This document shows positions 39,734 through 49,487 of a stretch of 64,000 nt of DNA, piece by piece. The notes beneath the pieces were generated by a model, which saw only the letters and a program-made list of their open reading frames with translations, had not been told where the DNA came from and searched no databases. The DNA comes from Corynebacterium xerosis NBRC 16721 = ATCC 373. GTDB taxonomy: Bacteria > Actinomycetota > Actinomycetes > Mycobacteriales > Mycobacteriaceae. Made by a program: the position numbers and the translations under genes. The number at the start of each line of letters is the position of its first letter. The first letter of the stretch is position 1. Location: positions 186,001-250,000 of the forward strand of contig NZ_BCRD01000001.1 in NCBI RefSeq assembly GCF_001552415.1, in the 5' to 3' direction.

Positions 39734-41140
39734 TCAGCCCGCCCGCAGCAGCTCGTGGCGGAGCGCCTTTTCCAGGTCCGGGAAGCGGAATTCATGGCCC
39801 GCCGCCTGCAACGCGGCGGGGATCGCCCGCTGGTTGGCGAAGGCCAGCTCCTCGGCGCCGCGACCGCCCAGCACCAGCGAGGGGGCGACCTTCGGCACGG
39901 GGATCGCGGCCGGGCGCCGGAGCACCCTCGCCAGCGTCCGCGTGTACTCGGCATTGTCGACGCCACCCGGCGCGACCGCGTTGACCGCCCCCTCCAGAGC
40001 CGGATCGACGGCGGCGCGGTGGTAGACGTCGAGCAGGTCGTCCAGCGCGATCCACGGGAACCACTGCCCGCCGCCGCCGAGCCTGCCGCCCAGACCCGTG
40101 GACGTGATGCCGGCCAGGATCGGCAACAGCCCGCCGCCGCCGGCCTGCACCAGCCCGGTGCGCACGCACGTGACCCGGATGCCGGCCTCCCGCGCCGGGG
40201 CCCACGCCGCTTCCCAGTCCCGGACGATGTCGGCGAGCGGGCCGGACCCCGGGGGCGCCGATTCGTCGAGAAGCTCCGTGCCCCGATCCGCCCCGTAGTA
40301 CCCGACCGCCGACGCCGACACGACCGCCTCGACCCGCGACGCAGCAACGAGCTCGGCGAGCTTCCGGCTCGGGCCGACGCGGGAATCGCGGACCTTCGCC
40401 AGGTGCTTGTCGGTGAAACGCCCGGCGATCGGCGCGCCGGCGAGGTGGATGAGCACATCGATGCCGTCGAGAAGGTCCGGTGCGGGATTGTCCGGGTCCC
40501 AGACGCGGGCACCGGGTTGCGGCGGGTGCTTCGCGGTGCCGTTCGCGGGGCGAATGAGCTTGACGACGTCATGGCCGGCCGTCGACAGCAGCCCCGACAG
40601 CGCCGAGCCGACCGTGCCCGAGGCGCCCGTGACGGCGATGGTCTTCGGGGCGAACCCGTCGCCCAGTCGGCCGGTCAGGCGGTCCAGCGCGGCGAGGTCG
40701 CCGTCGAGGACGGCGCCGCGGTAGGCGAAGACGCCCGACAGGGCCCGTTCGGGCACGCGGGAGGTCACCTCGTCGACGACGTTCGTCCACCACGCCGGGC
40801 GATCCTCGCCTGGGCCGCGGACATCCTCGAAGGTGTGGACGTGCCGCCAGCCCAGTGCGCCGCGCCAGGGTTGATTGGCGACGTAGTCGGCGAAGCGGTG
40901 GCCGCGGACGTACTCCTCGGGATCGTGGCGGGCCTCCCACCCGGCGCGGGCCGGCATGTCGAACACCGTCATGCCGTCGCGGAGGTTCTCGGCTTCCACG
41001 ACCGGCGTCATCGGCAGCAGCCCCGGAGTCAGCCGCGCCACCGCGCCGGGCCGCTCGAACCACGCGAACACCCGCTCGTGCGGCTGGAACACCAGATGGG
41101 AAAACCTGGCGGTGGACGGGGCGAGGGGGCGGAAGGCCAT
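39734..41140 (-). CDS. TIGR01777-family NAD(P)-dependent epimerase with N-terminal SRPBCC-like domain
   Basis: A 468-aa fusion. Residues 1-150 (MAFRPLAPSTARFSHLVFQP to RVPERALSGVFAYR) look like the START/SRPBCC domain that often precedes this family; residues 165-468 are an SDR fold with TIAVTGASGTVGSALSGLL (NAD(P) glycine-rich motif), SASAVGYYGADRGTELLDES (active-site Tyr) and the C-terminal QRAIPAALQAAGHEFRFPDL. TIGR01777 proteins are annotated as cell-division-associated epimerases without a proven reaction. The ATG at 41140 has AAAGGA 7-8 nt upstream. A GTCGTVAAGC copy lies at 40558-40567 (minus). Confidence 0.9.
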   Translation of the reverse strand: MAFRPLAPSTARFSHLVFQPHERVFAWFERPGAVARLTPGLLPMTPVVEAENLRDGMTVFDMPARAGWEARHDPEEYVRGHRFADYVANQPWRGALGWRHVHTFEDVRGPGEDRPAWWTNVVDEVTSRVPERALSGVFAYRGAVLDGDLAALDRLTGRLGDGFAPKTIAVTGASGTVGSALSGLLSTAGHDVVKLIRPANGTAKHPPQPGARVWDPDNPAPDLLDGIDVLIHLAGAPIAGRFTDKHLAKVRDSRVGPSRKLAELVAASRVEAVVSASAVGYYGADRGTELLDESAPPGSGPLADIVRDWEAAWAPAREAGIRVTCVRTGLVQAGGGGLLPILAGITSTGLGGRLGGGGQWFPWIALDDLLDVYHRAAVDPALEGAVNAVAPGGVDNAEYTRTLARVLRRPAAIPVPKVAPSLVLGGRGAEELAFANQRAIPAALQAAGHEFRFPDLEKALRHELLRAG

Positions 41141-41237
41141 GGGAGCGTCCTTTCGTGGTTCGTGCCGGCCGCGCCGATGGCCACGACCGGGGCCGGATCG
41201 ACACTGGCCCATTGGTGAACGACGATACGCAAAGCAC

Positions 41238-41274
41238 CGCGCCCCGCCCCCGGAAAAACCTGGGACGGGGCGCG
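41238..41274 (-). terminator. Hairpin after fumC
   Basis: A GC-rich stem of about 14 pairs, CGCGCCCCG (41238-41246) / CGGGGCGCG (41266-41274) with inner CCC/GGG and GG/CC pairs around an AAAAA loop. It lies 44 nt beyond the fumC stop on the minus strand; no clear T-run follows. Confidence 0.65.
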
Positions 41275-41317
41275 GCGCGTGAAGCGACTCGGCCGACGGG
41301 CGGCCGAAAAGCGGAGG

Positions 41318-42718
41318 CTAGTCGCGATCGGTGTTGGCCATGGCCAGCACGTCGAGGCGCTTGTCCAGCTCCTCCTCCGTCAGCTTCTCGCCGTCGACGA
41401 AGCCCATGTCGATGACGGTCTGGCGGATGGTCTTGCCCTCCTTGAGGGCGGTCTTGGCCACCTTGGCGGCGTTCTCGTAGCCGATCGCCGAGTTCAGCGG
41501 CGTCACGATGGACGGCGAGGACTCCGCGAGGTTCTTCATGTGCTCCTCGTTCGGCTCGATGCCGTCGACCAGCTTCTCGGCGAACACGCGGGCGGTGTTG
41601 GCCAGCAGACGCGAGGACTCCAGCACGTTGCGGGCCATGACCGGGATGAACACGTTCAGCTCGAACTGGCCCTGGGTGCCGGCGAAGGCGACCGCGGCGT
41701 CGTTGCCGATGACCTGCGCGGACACCTGCGTGGCGGTCTCGCACAGAACCGGGTTGACCTTGCCCGGCATGATCGACGAACCCGGCTGCAGGTCCGGCAG
41801 GCGGATCTCGCCCAGGCCGGTCAGCGGGCCGGAGCCCATCAGGCGGATGTCGTTGGCGATCTTGTACAGCGACACGGCGACGACGCGCATGGCGCCGGAG
41901 AACTCGACCAGCGCGTCGCGGTTGGCCTGCGCCTCGAAGTGGTTCTTCGCCTCGGTCAGCTGCTCGACGCCGGTGAGCTTCTTCAGCTCGTCGGTGACCT
42001 TGCCGCCGAAATCGGCCGGGGTGTTCAGGCCGGTGCCGACCGCGGTGCCGCCGATGGGGAGCTCGCCCAGGCGGGCGACGGTGGCCTCGATGCGCTCGAT
42101 GCCCAGCTCGATCTGGCGGGCGTAGCCGCCGAACTCCTGGCCCAGGGTGACCGGGACGGCGTCCATCAGGTGGGTGCGGCCGGACTTGACCACGGACTTC
42201 CACTCGGCGGACTTCTTGGCCAGCGACTCCTGCAGGACCTTCAGGCCCGGGATCAGGTCGTTGACGGCGGCCTCGGTGGCGGCGACGTGGGTCGCCGTCG
42301 GGAAGGTGTCGTTGGACGACTGGCCCATGTTGACGTGGTCGTTCGGGTGGACCTCGACGCCGTTGGCCTTCGCGATCGACGCGATGACCTCGTTGGTGTT
42401 CATGTTCGACGAGGTGCCCGAGCCGGTCTGGAAGACGTCGATCGGGAACTCGGTGTCGTGCTTGCCCTCGGCGATCTCCTTGGCGGCGGCGACGATGGCG
42501 TCGGCCTGCTCGCCCGGGAGGAGGCCGCGGTCCTTGTTCACGATCGCGCACGCCGCCTTGAGCAGGCCCATCGCACGGATCTGCTGGGACTCGAGGCCAC
42601 GGCCGGAGATCGGGAAGTTCTCGACGGCACGCTGGGTCTGCGCACGCCACAGGGCGTCGACGGGCACCTTGACCTCGCCCATGGTGTCGTGCTCGATGCG
42701 GTACTGCTGCTCGGTCAT
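41318..42718 (-). CDS. fumC: Fumarate hydratase class II
   Basis: TCA enzyme that interconverts fumarate and malate, oxygen-stable and iron-free. 466 aa, standard. Blocks: [75 protein letters not shown] and the signature [12 protein letters not shown] with the mobile catalytic Ser. The ATG at 42718 is preceded by AAAGAGGAATTT. It lies after glpX in the same direction, the order seen in mycobacteria (glpX-fum), with a hairpin between. Confidence 0.98.
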   Translation of the reverse strand: MTEQQYRIEHDTMGEVKVPVDALWRAQTQRAVENFPISGRGLESQQIRAMGLLKAACAIVNKDRGLLPGEQADAIVAAAKEIAEGKHDTEFPIDVFQTGSGTSSNMNTNEVIASIAKANGVEVHPNDHVNMGQSSNDTFPTATHVAATEAAVNDLIPGLKVLQESLAKKSAEWKSVVKSGRTHLMDAVPVTLGQEFGGYARQIELGIERIEATVARLGELPIGGTAVGTGLNTPADFGGKVTDELKKLTGVEQLTEAKNHFEAQANRDALVEFSGAMRVVAVSLYKIANDIRLMGSGPLTGLGEIRLPDLQPGSSIMPGKVNPVLCETATQVSAQVIGNDAAVAFAGTQGQFELNVFIPVMARNVLESSRLLANTARVFAEKLVDGIEPNEEHMKNLAESSPSIVTPLNSAIGYENAAKVAKTALKEGKTIRQTVIDMGFVDGEKLTEEELDKRLDVLAMANTDRD

Positions 42719-42784
42719 AAATTCCTCTTTCGTCTCGGGTCCATCTGAGGTGTGAAAGGTGGATGGATTCCACCCCCAAGTATG

Positions 42785-42830
42785 ACGCACCCGCCGGGCC
42801 TGTGGCGATCCCCACCCCCGGCGGGTGCGT
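42785..42830. terminator. Hairpin between glpX and fumC
   Basis: A 14-bp stem ACGCACCCGCCGGG (42785-42798) / CCCGGCGGGTGCGT (42817-42830) with an 18-nt loop, 124 nt after the glpX stop. It probably ends or attenuates the glpX transcript before the fumC ribosome site; no U-run is present. Confidence 0.65.
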
Positions 42831-42953
42831 GTGATCCCCGCGACCGGGCCACCACGGCCGGTTGCGAAGCTCTGGGCGGCGCCCCGGGCCATTGCCCGGG
42901 CCGCCGAACGGTGTTCTGCGTCGTCCTGCTCGCAGTCCCTTGCGGGCCCGTCT

Positions 42954-43979
42954 TTACAGGTCCATGTCCGGGAAGCCGTCCTTGCCGTAGTCCACGGAGG
43001 AGAACTGGCGCAGCTTCTCCAGCGAGTGCCACGCCTCGATGTTGCGGACCGTCCCGGACTTCGAGCGCATGACCAGCGAACGGGTCCAGGCGCCCTTGCC
43101 GCGGTAGGCCACGCCGCGCAGCATGTCGCCGTTGGTGACGCCGGTGGCGACGAAGTAGCAGTTGTCGGAGCGCACCAGGTCATCGGTGGTCAGGACGGTG
43201 TCGAGCACCAGGCCGGCGTCGAGGGCCTTCTGGATCTCGGCCTCGTCGCGCGGGTGCAGCTTGCCCTGGATCTCGCCGCCCATGCACTTCATGGCGCAGG
43301 CGGTGATGACGCCCTCCGGCGTGCCGCCGACGCCCATCATGATGTCGACGGAGTTGGTGCTCTGCGCGGCGGCCACGGCACCGGCGACGTCACCGTCGCC
43401 GATGAGGCGGATCTTCGCGCCGGACTCGCGGATGTCGCGGATCAGGTCCGCGTGGCGCGGGCGGTCGAGCACCATCACGGTGACGTCTTCCTTGCGCAGG
43501 CCCTTGGCCTTGGCGACGGCCTTGATGTTGTGGTCGACCGGCGCCTCGATGTCGATCTTGCCCGCGGCCTCGGGGCCGACGGCGATCTTGTCCATGTAGA
43601 ACACGGCGGAGGGGTCGTACATCGAGCCGCGCTCGGCGGCGGCCAGCACGGCGATGGAGTTCGGGCGGCCCTCGGCCATCAGGGTCGTGCCGTCGATCGG
43701 GTCGACGGCGATGTCGACCTCCGGGCCCTCGCCGTTGCCGACCTTCTCGCCGTTGAACAGCATCGGGGCCTCGTCCTTCTCGCCCTCGCCGATCACGACC
43801 ACGCCGTTCATGGTCACGGTGTTGATGAGCTTGCGCATCGCGTCGACTGCGGCGCCGTCGCCCTTCTCCTTCTGACCGCGACCGACCCACTGGCCGGCGG
43901 CCAGTGCCGCGGACTCGGTGACGCGGACGAGCTCCATCGCCAGGTTGCGGTCGGGGATTTCGGGATTGAGAGCAGTCAT
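42954..43979 (-). CDS. glpX: Class II fructose-1,6-bisphosphatase GlpX
   Basis: Gluconeogenic phosphatase, 341 aa. Blocks: [40 protein letters not shown] (metal-binding acidic residues), [20 protein letters not shown] (the FBPase DPxDG motif), [20 protein letters not shown] and [20 protein letters not shown]. The ATG at 43979 starts [17 protein letters not shown]. This is the only FBPase type recognised in mycobacteria as I recall, and its neighbour DUF4245 is also conserved there. Confidence 0.97.
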   Translation of the reverse strand: MTALNPEIPDRNLAMELVRVTESAALAAGQWVGRGQKEKGDGAAVDAMRKLINTVTMNGVVVIGEGEKDEAPMLFNGEKVGNGEGPEVDIAVDPIDGTTLMAEGRPNSIAVLAAAERGSMYDPSAVFYMDKIAVGPEAAGKIDIEAPVDHNIKAVAKAKGLRKEDVTVMVLDRPRHADLIRDIRESGAKIRLIGDGDVAGAVAAAQSTNSVDIMMGVGGTPEGVITACAMKCMGGEIQGKLHPRDEAEIQKALDAGLVLDTVLTTDDLVRSDNCYFVATGVTNGDMLRGVAYRGKGAWTRSLVMRSKSGTVRNIEAWHSLEKLRQFSSVDYGKDGFPDMDL

Positions 43980-44178
43980 GTTCGGATGGCCTCCGTCGTA
44001 GATGATGAAGCGTGTTTGATCGGCGCGCGAGGGTTCGCCGGCCCGGTTTCCGGGGCCGACGGCCATGCGGGACGCGCCCCACATGGGCTCCCCCCAAGTG
44101 TTCCACTTTTTCGGAAGGGACGGCGGCCGAGGCAGTCGTGTTCGGGGGTAGTCGGGCCCCATTGCCCCGGCTGGCGCG

Positions 44179-44197
44179 CTTTCGCTTGACGACGTCC
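44179..44197 (-). repeat. GTCGTVAAGC motif site (glpX-DUF4245 gap)
   Basis: Core GTCGTCAAGC on the minus strand at 44184-44193, with GCCGGGA before and GAAAGC after it: the fullest match to the extended consensus. It lies between divergently transcribed genes. Confidence 0.75.
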
Positions 44198-44265
44198 CGG
44201 CCTCCTCGCCACCGGCGCGCAACCGGATGACGGCGTCGGAGGGCCCGAATGGCATACTTGACCGC

Positions 44266-44835
44266 GTGAAATCGGAGAAGCCCAGGATTCTGCAGGATGG
44301 CCGCGACATGACCATGACGCTCGTGGTCTTGGGCCTCGCCATGATCTTGACCGTCGGGTTCACCGGGTTGTGCAGTTTCAACCCGGGAACGCCGGACAAC
44401 GGCCCCGTCCGCGAGGTCGATTCGTCGGCGTTCCTGCGAATGGAAACCCAGCGCGCCGACTACCCGGTCCGCGAGCCGGCGTCGCCGGAAGGCTGGCAGC
44501 CGAATTCGGTGCGCGCCGGCATGGCGGGGGAGCACATCACGACGATCCTCGGGTTCGTCACCGCCAACGGCGACTACGTCCACGCCCTGCAGACCAGCGC
44601 CCCGGCCGATGATCTGCCGGCCGACGGCAAGGCCCGCATCAGCGACGGCACCGTCGACGTCGATGGCGTGACGTGGGTGAAGAAGGAAGGCGTCGACCCC
44701 AACACCCGCCGCACCTGGGTCGCCGACCTCGGCGACGTGCGCATCCTCCTGGAGGGCTCGGCCAACGACGAGGAGTACCGCACCCTCGCGAAGGCGATGC
44801 AGGACGCGCCGATCCTGGAGAAGCGGACCAACTAG
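44266..44835 (+). CDS. DUF4245 membrane-anchored protein
   Basis: A 189-aa bitopic protein: a short basic N-terminus, one membrane span ([20 protein letters not shown], residues about 15-38), then an extracytoplasmic DUF4245 domain with [20 protein letters not shown] and [20 protein letters not shown]. Function unknown; conserved next to glpX in the order. GTG at 44266 is 7 nt after CATACT (44253-44258), a leaderless layout. An in-frame ATG at 44227 would give an extra 13 residues but has no promoter or ribosome-site support. Confidence 0.9.
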   Translation: MKSEKPRILQDGRDMTMTLVVLGLAMILTVGFTGLCSFNPGTPDNGPVREVDSSAFLRMETQRADYPVREPASPEGWQPNSVRAGMAGEHITTILGFVTANGDYVHALQTSAPADDLPADGKARISDGTVDVDGVTWVKKEGVDPNTRRTWVADLGDVRILLEGSANDEEYRTLAKAMQDAPILEKRTN

Positions 44836-44886
44836 CCCGAGAGCCGGCCCGCGCCGTCTCCGGCTTTCGGCGGGTCGGCTCTCGGC

Positions 44887-45177
44887 TCAGTCGTCGGCAC
44901 CGGCACCGGCACCATTGCCGTCGCCGGCGCCGTCGGTGCCGCGCGACAGCGCCGCCTCGACCTTGGCCTTCGCCCCGGCCAGGTGCTCCTCGCACCGGCG
45001 GGCCAGTGCTTCGCCGCGCTCCCACAGCGCCAGGGAATCATCCAGGCCCATCTGGCCCAGCTCGAGAAGCTTCACGGTCTCCACCAGCTCGTCGCGTGCT
45101 TCCTCGTAACCGAGTTCCTCGACCGGCGTCTGTTCGGCCGCCCGCCCGTCGCCCGCTCCGAAAACGTCCTGGCTCAT
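44887..45177 (-). CDS. xseB: Exodeoxyribonuclease VII small subunit
   Basis: A 96-aa subunit of ExoVII, which degrades single-stranded DNA. The middle [20 protein letters not shown] and [20 protein letters not shown] helices are the family pattern; the C-terminal tail is Gly/Ala/Asp-rich and probably disordered, longer than usual. It is transcribed after xseA, separated by a 66-bp gap that carries a near-copy (GTCGTGAAGT, 45225-45234) of the dispersed motif. Confidence 0.95.
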   Translation of the reverse strand: MSQDVFGAGDGRAAEQTPVEELGYEEARDELVETVKLLELGQMGLDDSLALWERGEALARRCEEHLAGAKAKVEAALSRGTDGAGDGNGAGAGADD

Positions 45178-45243
45178 CTGCGTTCCTCCGCTGTCTTTCC
45201 TGCTCGTCGTATCTTCGACTCGTCGTCGTGAAGTTCTTGTCGG

Positions 45244-46479
45244 TCAGTCCGCCGGCTTGACGCCCATGGCCGCCGCCGTGATCGAACCGTCGGCCACGCG
45301 GATGCGCAACTGCGAACCCGGCGGCGACTGCTCGATGGTGGTGACCACCTGATCGCCCGAACCATCGCGCGGCTGGACCTGCACCACGGAGTACCCGCGG
45401 GCCAGCGTCGCCGCGGGACCCAGCGCCGACACCTTGCCGCGCAATCCCGCCACCATCGACTCCTCGCGCTCCAGGCGCCGCGAAATGGCGCCGCGCAACC
45501 GGTCCCGGCCACGGCCGATGTCCTCGGCCCGCGCCCGGATGGGGGTCATCGGATCCGACAGCACCGGGCGCGAGCGCAGGTCCGAAACGATCCGCGACTC
45601 GCGGTCCACCCAGCGTCGCAAAGCAGCCGCGGAGCGGTCCCGCAGATCCCGGATGCGACGGCGCTCCTCCGCGACGTCCGGCACCACGCGTTTGGCGGCG
45701 TCGGTGGGGGTGGCCGCCCGCAGATCCGCGACGTGGTCGAGCAACGGATTGTCGGGCTCGTGGCCGATGGCCGAGACCACCGGGGTGGTGGCGCGGCTGA
45801 CCGCGCGGACCAGGGCCTCGTCGGAGAAGGGAAGCAGATCCTCCACGGAACCGCCGCCGCGGGCGATGATGATCACGTCGATGGTCGGGTCCGCGTCCAG
45901 CGACTCCAGCGCCGGGATGATCTCGGAGACCGCCTTCGCCCCCTGGACGATGGTGTTGACCACCTGGAAATCCACCTCCGGCCAGCGGGCCTGCGACACC
46001 GACAGCACGTCGCGCTCGGCGGCCGACCCGCGGCCGGTGATCAGGCCGATGCGGCGCGGCAAAAAGGGCAGCGGCCGCTTGAGGCGGGCGTCGAAAAGCC
46101 CCTCCGCGGCCAGGGCCACCCGCAACCGCTCGATGCGCGCCAGCAGCTCGCCGACGCCCACCGGCCGCCACTGCGTGGCCCACAGGGAAAACGACCCGCG
46201 GCCCGCGTAGAACGCCGGCTTGCCCAACATGACCACGCGATCGCCGGTGTTCAGCGGATGCGCCCGCAGCGAGGCCGTGGAACACGTCACCGACACCGAC
46301 GCGTCGGCCTGCGTGTCGCGCAACGTCAGATACGACAGCTTCCACGTGGGCTTCGAGCTGATCTGCGCGATCTCGCCCTCCACCCAGATCTGGCCCAGCT
46401 GCTCGATCCAGTCCTTCACCATCTGATTGAGACGGCGGACCTGGACCGGGGCCTCCGGCGTGGTGCTCAGCTTCGACAT
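45244..46479 (-). CDS. xseA: Exodeoxyribonuclease VII large subunit
   Basis: Catalytic subunit of ExoVII, 411 aa. The N-terminal OB-fold begins [20 protein letters not shown] with [20 protein letters not shown]; the catalytic domain contains [40 protein letters not shown] and [20 protein letters not shown], followed by a coiled-coil region and the C-terminal GYSVVQ segment. Standard length. A near-copy of the dispersed motif (GTCGCAAAGC) lies at 45615-45624. Confidence 0.97.
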   Translation of the reverse strand: MSKLSTTPEAPVQVRRLNQMVKDWIEQLGQIWVEGEIAQISSKPTWKLSYLTLRDTQADASVSVTCSTASLRAHPLNTGDRVVMLGKPAFYAGRGSFSLWATQWRPVGVGELLARIERLRVALAAEGLFDARLKRPLPFLPRRIGLITGRGSAAERDVLSVSQARWPEVDFQVVNTIVQGAKAVSEIIPALESLDADPTIDVIIIARGGGSVEDLLPFSDEALVRAVSRATTPVVSAIGHEPDNPLLDHVADLRAATPTDAAKRVVPDVAEERRRIRDLRDRSAAALRRWVDRESRIVSDLRSRPVLSDPMTPIRARAEDIGRGRDRLRGAISRRLEREESMVAGLRGKVSALGPAATLARGYSVVQVQPRDGSGDQVVTTIEQSPPGSQLRIRVADGSITAAAMGVKPAD

Positions 46480-46494
46480 CCCGCTCCCGGCCCG

Positions 46495-46998
46495 TCAGCC
46501 GCGCAGGGCGTTGTCGAGCAGCGTGCGAAACGCCGGGCGGTCGCCGAGATCGCGCTCGTGGCGGCTCAGCGCGGACAACTGGGCGGCGTCGAGCATCGGG
46601 ATCAGATCCTCCAGATCCTCCGCGTCCATGTCGGCGTATCCGACCTCCCCGGCCACCTGGGCCGGGGTGTGCAGCTCGCCCGCGGCACCTGCGGCCGCAG
46701 CGGAGGCGGATGCCGCGGACCGGGCGGCGGCGGTGTCGGGGTCCCCGTCTTCGTCGAACGTCGCCCACGCGGGCTGCTCCTCGACCGGGGTGGACAACTC
46801 CTCCAGCACCATGTCGCCGCGCGCCACCAGATCGGTGACGTTCTGCCGGGCGCGCATCGCGGTGCCGGCGGCGGACGTGAACGCGGAACCCGCCACCTGG
46901 CCCGGCAGCCTGCGCAGCCGGTAGGGGAGGCGGAAAGCTTCCTCGACGGTGGTGGCGGCGATGCCCGCCGCGAGGCGGATGGGCAACGGTGCGGGCAT
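46495..46998 (-). CDS. Lipid droplet-associated-type protein
   Basis: A 167-aa protein upstream of xseA in the same direction. The first 70 residues (LPIRLAAGIAATTVEEAFRL, PGQVAGSAFTSAAGTAMRAR) are amphipathic, as in granule/lipid-droplet surface proteins named for Rv1109c; this name is from gene order and pattern, not from a search. The middle is Ala-rich low complexity, and the C-terminal AEDLEDLIPMLDAAQLSALS block is conserved-looking. GGAGT lies 6-7 nt before the ATG at 46998, and TACCGT lies further upstream. Confidence 0.72.
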   Translation of the reverse strand: MPAPLPIRLAAGIAATTVEEAFRLPYRLRRLPGQVAGSAFTSAAGTAMRARQNVTDLVARGDMVLEELSTPVEEQPAWATFDEDGDPDTAAARSAASASAAAAGAAGELHTPAQVAGEVGYADMDAEDLEDLIPMLDAAQLSALSRHERDLGDRPAFRTLLDNALRG

Positions 46999-47070
46999 GT
47001 CAACACTCCTGCAAGACGGTACGGGGTCGGCTGGTGTCGATTGTAGGTGCCATTGGCTAGGGTGGGGCGC

Positions 47071-48048
47071 ATGACGACTACCTCAACCGACGCAACCGCC
47101 GCCGAGAAGAAGGTGCTGCTGGCCGCCCCGCGCGGGTACTGCGCCGGCGTCGACCGCGCCGTAGAGACCGTGGAAAAGGCCCTGGCCATGCACGGGGCCC
47201 CGCTGTACGTGCGCAAGGAGATCGTGCACAACAAGTTCGTGGTCGAGACCTTCGAGGACCAGGGCGTCATCTTCGTCGACGAGACCGACGAGGTGCCCCA
47301 CGGCGCCAACCTGGTGTTCTCCGCCCATGGCGTGTCCCCGGAGGTGCACCGCCAGGCCCGGACCCTGGATCTGCACACCTTCGATGCGACGTGCCCGCTG
47401 GTGACCAAGGTCCACAACGAGGTCAAGCGCTTCGCCCGCGACGGCTACCAGATCCTGCTCATCGGGCACGAGGGCCACGAGGAGGTGGAGGGCACCGCCG
47501 GCGAGGCCCCGGATCGCGTTCATCTTGTCGATGGCGCCGCGTCCATCGAGGCCCTCGACTTCGGCCCCGAGGAAAAGCTGGTGTGGCTGTCTCAGACGAC
47601 TCTGTCGGTCGACGAGACGCTGGAGATGGTCGACCTGCTGAAGAAGAAGTTCCCCCACGTCGAGGATCCGCCGAGCGACGACATTTGCTACGCCACCCAG
47701 AACCGTCAGGTCGCCGTGAAGGCGCTGGCCCCGGAGTGCGACCTGGTGATCGTGGTGGGTTCGCAGAACTCCTCGAACTCCAAGCGGCTGGTCGAGGTGG
47801 CGCTGCAGGCCGGCGCCCGCGATTCGCACCTGGTCGACTACGCGCACCAGATCCAGGAGGAGTGGTTCGACGGCGTCACCACCGTCGGGCTGACCTCCGG
47901 TGCCTCCGTGCCGGAGATCCTGGTCAAGGGTGTCCTGGATTACCTGGCCGAGCGCGGCTACGCCGAGGTGAAGGAAGTCCGCACCGCCAGCGAGAAGATC
48001 GTGTTCTCCCTGCCGCGCGAGCTCCGCGAGGCCCGCGTCCAGCGGTAG
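47071..48048 (+). CDS. ispH: 4-hydroxy-3-methylbut-2-enyl diphosphate reductase IspH
   Basis: Last step of the MEP isoprenoid pathway; converts HMBPP to IPP and DMAPP with a 4Fe-4S cluster. 325 aa. Cluster cysteines are Cys24 ([10 protein letters not shown]), Cys108 ([11 protein letters not shown]) and Cys206 ([11 protein letters not shown]); the HG motif is [10 protein letters not shown] and the substrate loop [20 protein letters not shown] at 47071 is 7 nt after TAGGGT (47058-47063), so leaderless and preferred over the upstream in-frame ATG. A strong terminator follows. Confidence 0.98.
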   Translation: MTTTSTDATAAEKKVLLAAPRGYCAGVDRAVETVEKALAMHGAPLYVRKEIVHNKFVVETFEDQGVIFVDETDEVPHGANLVFSAHGVSPEVHRQARTLDLHTFDATCPLVTKVHNEVKRFARDGYQILLIGHEGHEEVEGTAGEAPDRVHLVDGAASIEALDFGPEEKLVWLSQTTLSVDETLEMVDLLKKKFPHVEDPPSDDICYATQNRQVAVKALAPECDLVIVVGSQNSSNSKRLVEVALQAGARDSHLVDYAHQIQEEWFDGVTTVGLTSGASVPEILVKGVLDYLAERGYAEVKEVRTASEKIVFSLPRELREARVQR

Positions 48049-48068
48049 CGCCGGCCATTACGCGCGAA

Positions 48069-48100
48069 CCCCGGGATCAGAAGTGATCCCGGGGTTTTTT
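48069..48100 (+). terminator. Terminator of ispH
   Basis: An 11-bp stem CCCCGGGATCA (48069-48079) / TGATCCCGGGG (48084-48094), loop GAAG, then TTTTTT: a textbook intrinsic terminator. Confidence 0.95.
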
Positions 48101-48166
48101 CGTGTGCGGGGTGCGGGGCTTCGGGTCGGGGACCGGGAGGGACGGCGATGGAAGGTGCCGGTCGCG

Positions 48167-49414
48167 TCAGTCGCGGCGGCGGTCGTCGCGCGACGAGTGG
48201 CGCGGCCGTTCGTGGCGCGGCGGCCATTCCTGGACGGGCCGGCGGCGCGGGGCTTCACGACGCTCATCGCGCCGCGGATCCTCCCTGCGAAGGTCGTCCC
48301 GGCGTGCATCCCGCCGGCGAGGATCGGTGCCGCGGACATCGTCGCGGCGGTCGCCCCTGCGGTCCGACCGGGGCTCGTCGAAGCGGATCTCCCTGCGGCG
48401 GCGGCCATCGCCGGCGTTGCGGTCGGCCTCGCGGAAGTCGCGGGCATCACGGGGATCGCGGGCGTCGCGGCCACGGCGCGGGTCCTGCCGCTGGAGCTCC
48501 TCCCGGCGGCGCATCTCCTGGTGGCGGCGCGCACGCGGATCGTCGCGGCGATCATCCGCCAGTCGGGTCTCATCCCGGCGCGGCGACGGGCGCCCGGCGG
48601 CGGCCCGCTGCTCCATCATGCGCTGCTCGGCACGGGGATCGCGGCGGCGCGGAGCGCGCTCCGGACCCTGCACCGGCGGCCGCTCGGGGCGGGCGTCATC
48701 GCGCGTCGAGGCACGGTCGGCCTCCACGGCCCGGCGGGCTTCCTGGGCGGCACGCGCACGCTCCGCCGCGCGGCGGCGCCTTTCTTCGGCGGCCTGGATG
48801 ATCTCGGACGCGGGCCGTCGTGAAGCATCCTTGCCCCGCGAATGCCGCACCCGCGCATCCGACTCCGCGACCCGCTTCCGGGCACGGGTGGCGGACACCG
48901 TGGTGGTCTCGTCGGCCTTCTGCAGCCGGGCCTTGTCGCGGCGCGTTTCCTTGTCCGTCTTCGCGTTGACCCGCGTGATGTCCAGGTAACGCCAAATCGC
49001 GATCGCCGCGCAGACCAGCGAGATCAGCGCCATCCACGGGAAATACTGGACGATCGGGTACGCGGCGGTGATCAGGCGCGTTTTCGTCGGGGTGGTCTCC
49101 AACGCGCCGCCCACCGACGGATCGGACCACGACGCGATCAACCACGCCACGATCGGTGTGAACGCGGTGAACATCAGCGGCTGCTGCGCCACCGTGACCA
49201 CCAGGCCACGGGGATCGACCAACGACGTGCCGACGATGGCGGCGGCCGCGAAGGCGATCAGATACGGAAGACCGATGCTGCCCGTGGGCAGCGCCGCGAC
49301 GGTGCCCACGGCCGCGGCCAGCACGAACAGCAACGGCGGCGCCCACATGGGGAGCCGCCGGGGCCCGGAACGGCGTGAGGCGTTCGGGTGGGCTGAGGCT
49401 GCGGAGTCGGACAC
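48167..49414 (-). CDS. DUF6542 membrane protein with long Arg/Asp-rich tail
   Basis: A 415-aa protein. Residues about 22-145 hold four hydrophobic segments (MWAPPLLFVLAAAVGTVAAL; YLIAFAAAAIVGTSLVDPRG; IVAWLIASW; ALISLVCAAIAIWRYLDIT), the DUF6542 part. From about residue 150 to the end it is cytoplasmic, extremely Arg/Asp/Glu-rich (for example RRGDRRDDVRGTDPRRRDAR), with no recognisable domain, likely disordered. Such RD/RE-rich tails may bind RNA or phase-separate, which is inference. GTG at 49414 is 8 nt after TAAGGT. Two GTCGTVAAGC copies lie within (48252-48261 minus; 48817-48826). Confidence 0.82.
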   Translation of the reverse strand: MSDSAASAHPNASRRSGPRRLPMWAPPLLFVLAAAVGTVAALPTGSIGLPYLIAFAAAAIVGTSLVDPRGLVVTVAQQPLMFTAFTPIVAWLIASWSDPSVGGALETTPTKTRLITAAYPIVQYFPWMALISLVCAAIAIWRYLDITRVNAKTDKETRRDKARLQKADETTTVSATRARKRVAESDARVRHSRGKDASRRPASEIIQAAEERRRRAAERARAAQEARRAVEADRASTRDDARPERPPVQGPERAPRRRDPRAEQRMMEQRAAAGRPSPRRDETRLADDRRDDPRARRHQEMRRREELQRQDPRRGRDARDPRDARDFREADRNAGDGRRRREIRFDEPRSDRRGDRRDDVRGTDPRRRDARRDDLRREDPRRDERREAPRRRPVQEWPPRHERPRHSSRDDRRRD

Positions 49415-49487
49415 GTTTCCCGACCTTACCGCCTGGCGGCGGCGCGGAGCCGAATGCGCGGCCCCGAACTGCGGTGTGTCGCGCCGG

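Noticed and set aside
42785..42830. A riboswitch before fumC
   Set aside because: Only one simple hairpin is present; none of the known riboswitch cores is recognisable, so it is listed as a probable terminator.
45225..45234. Further motif variants (GTCGTGAAGT, GTCGCAAAGC, GTCGTTGAGC, GCTTTACGAG)
   Set aside because: They differ from the core by one or two bases and were left out of the count to keep it conservative, though several lie in gaps and may be real decayed copies.
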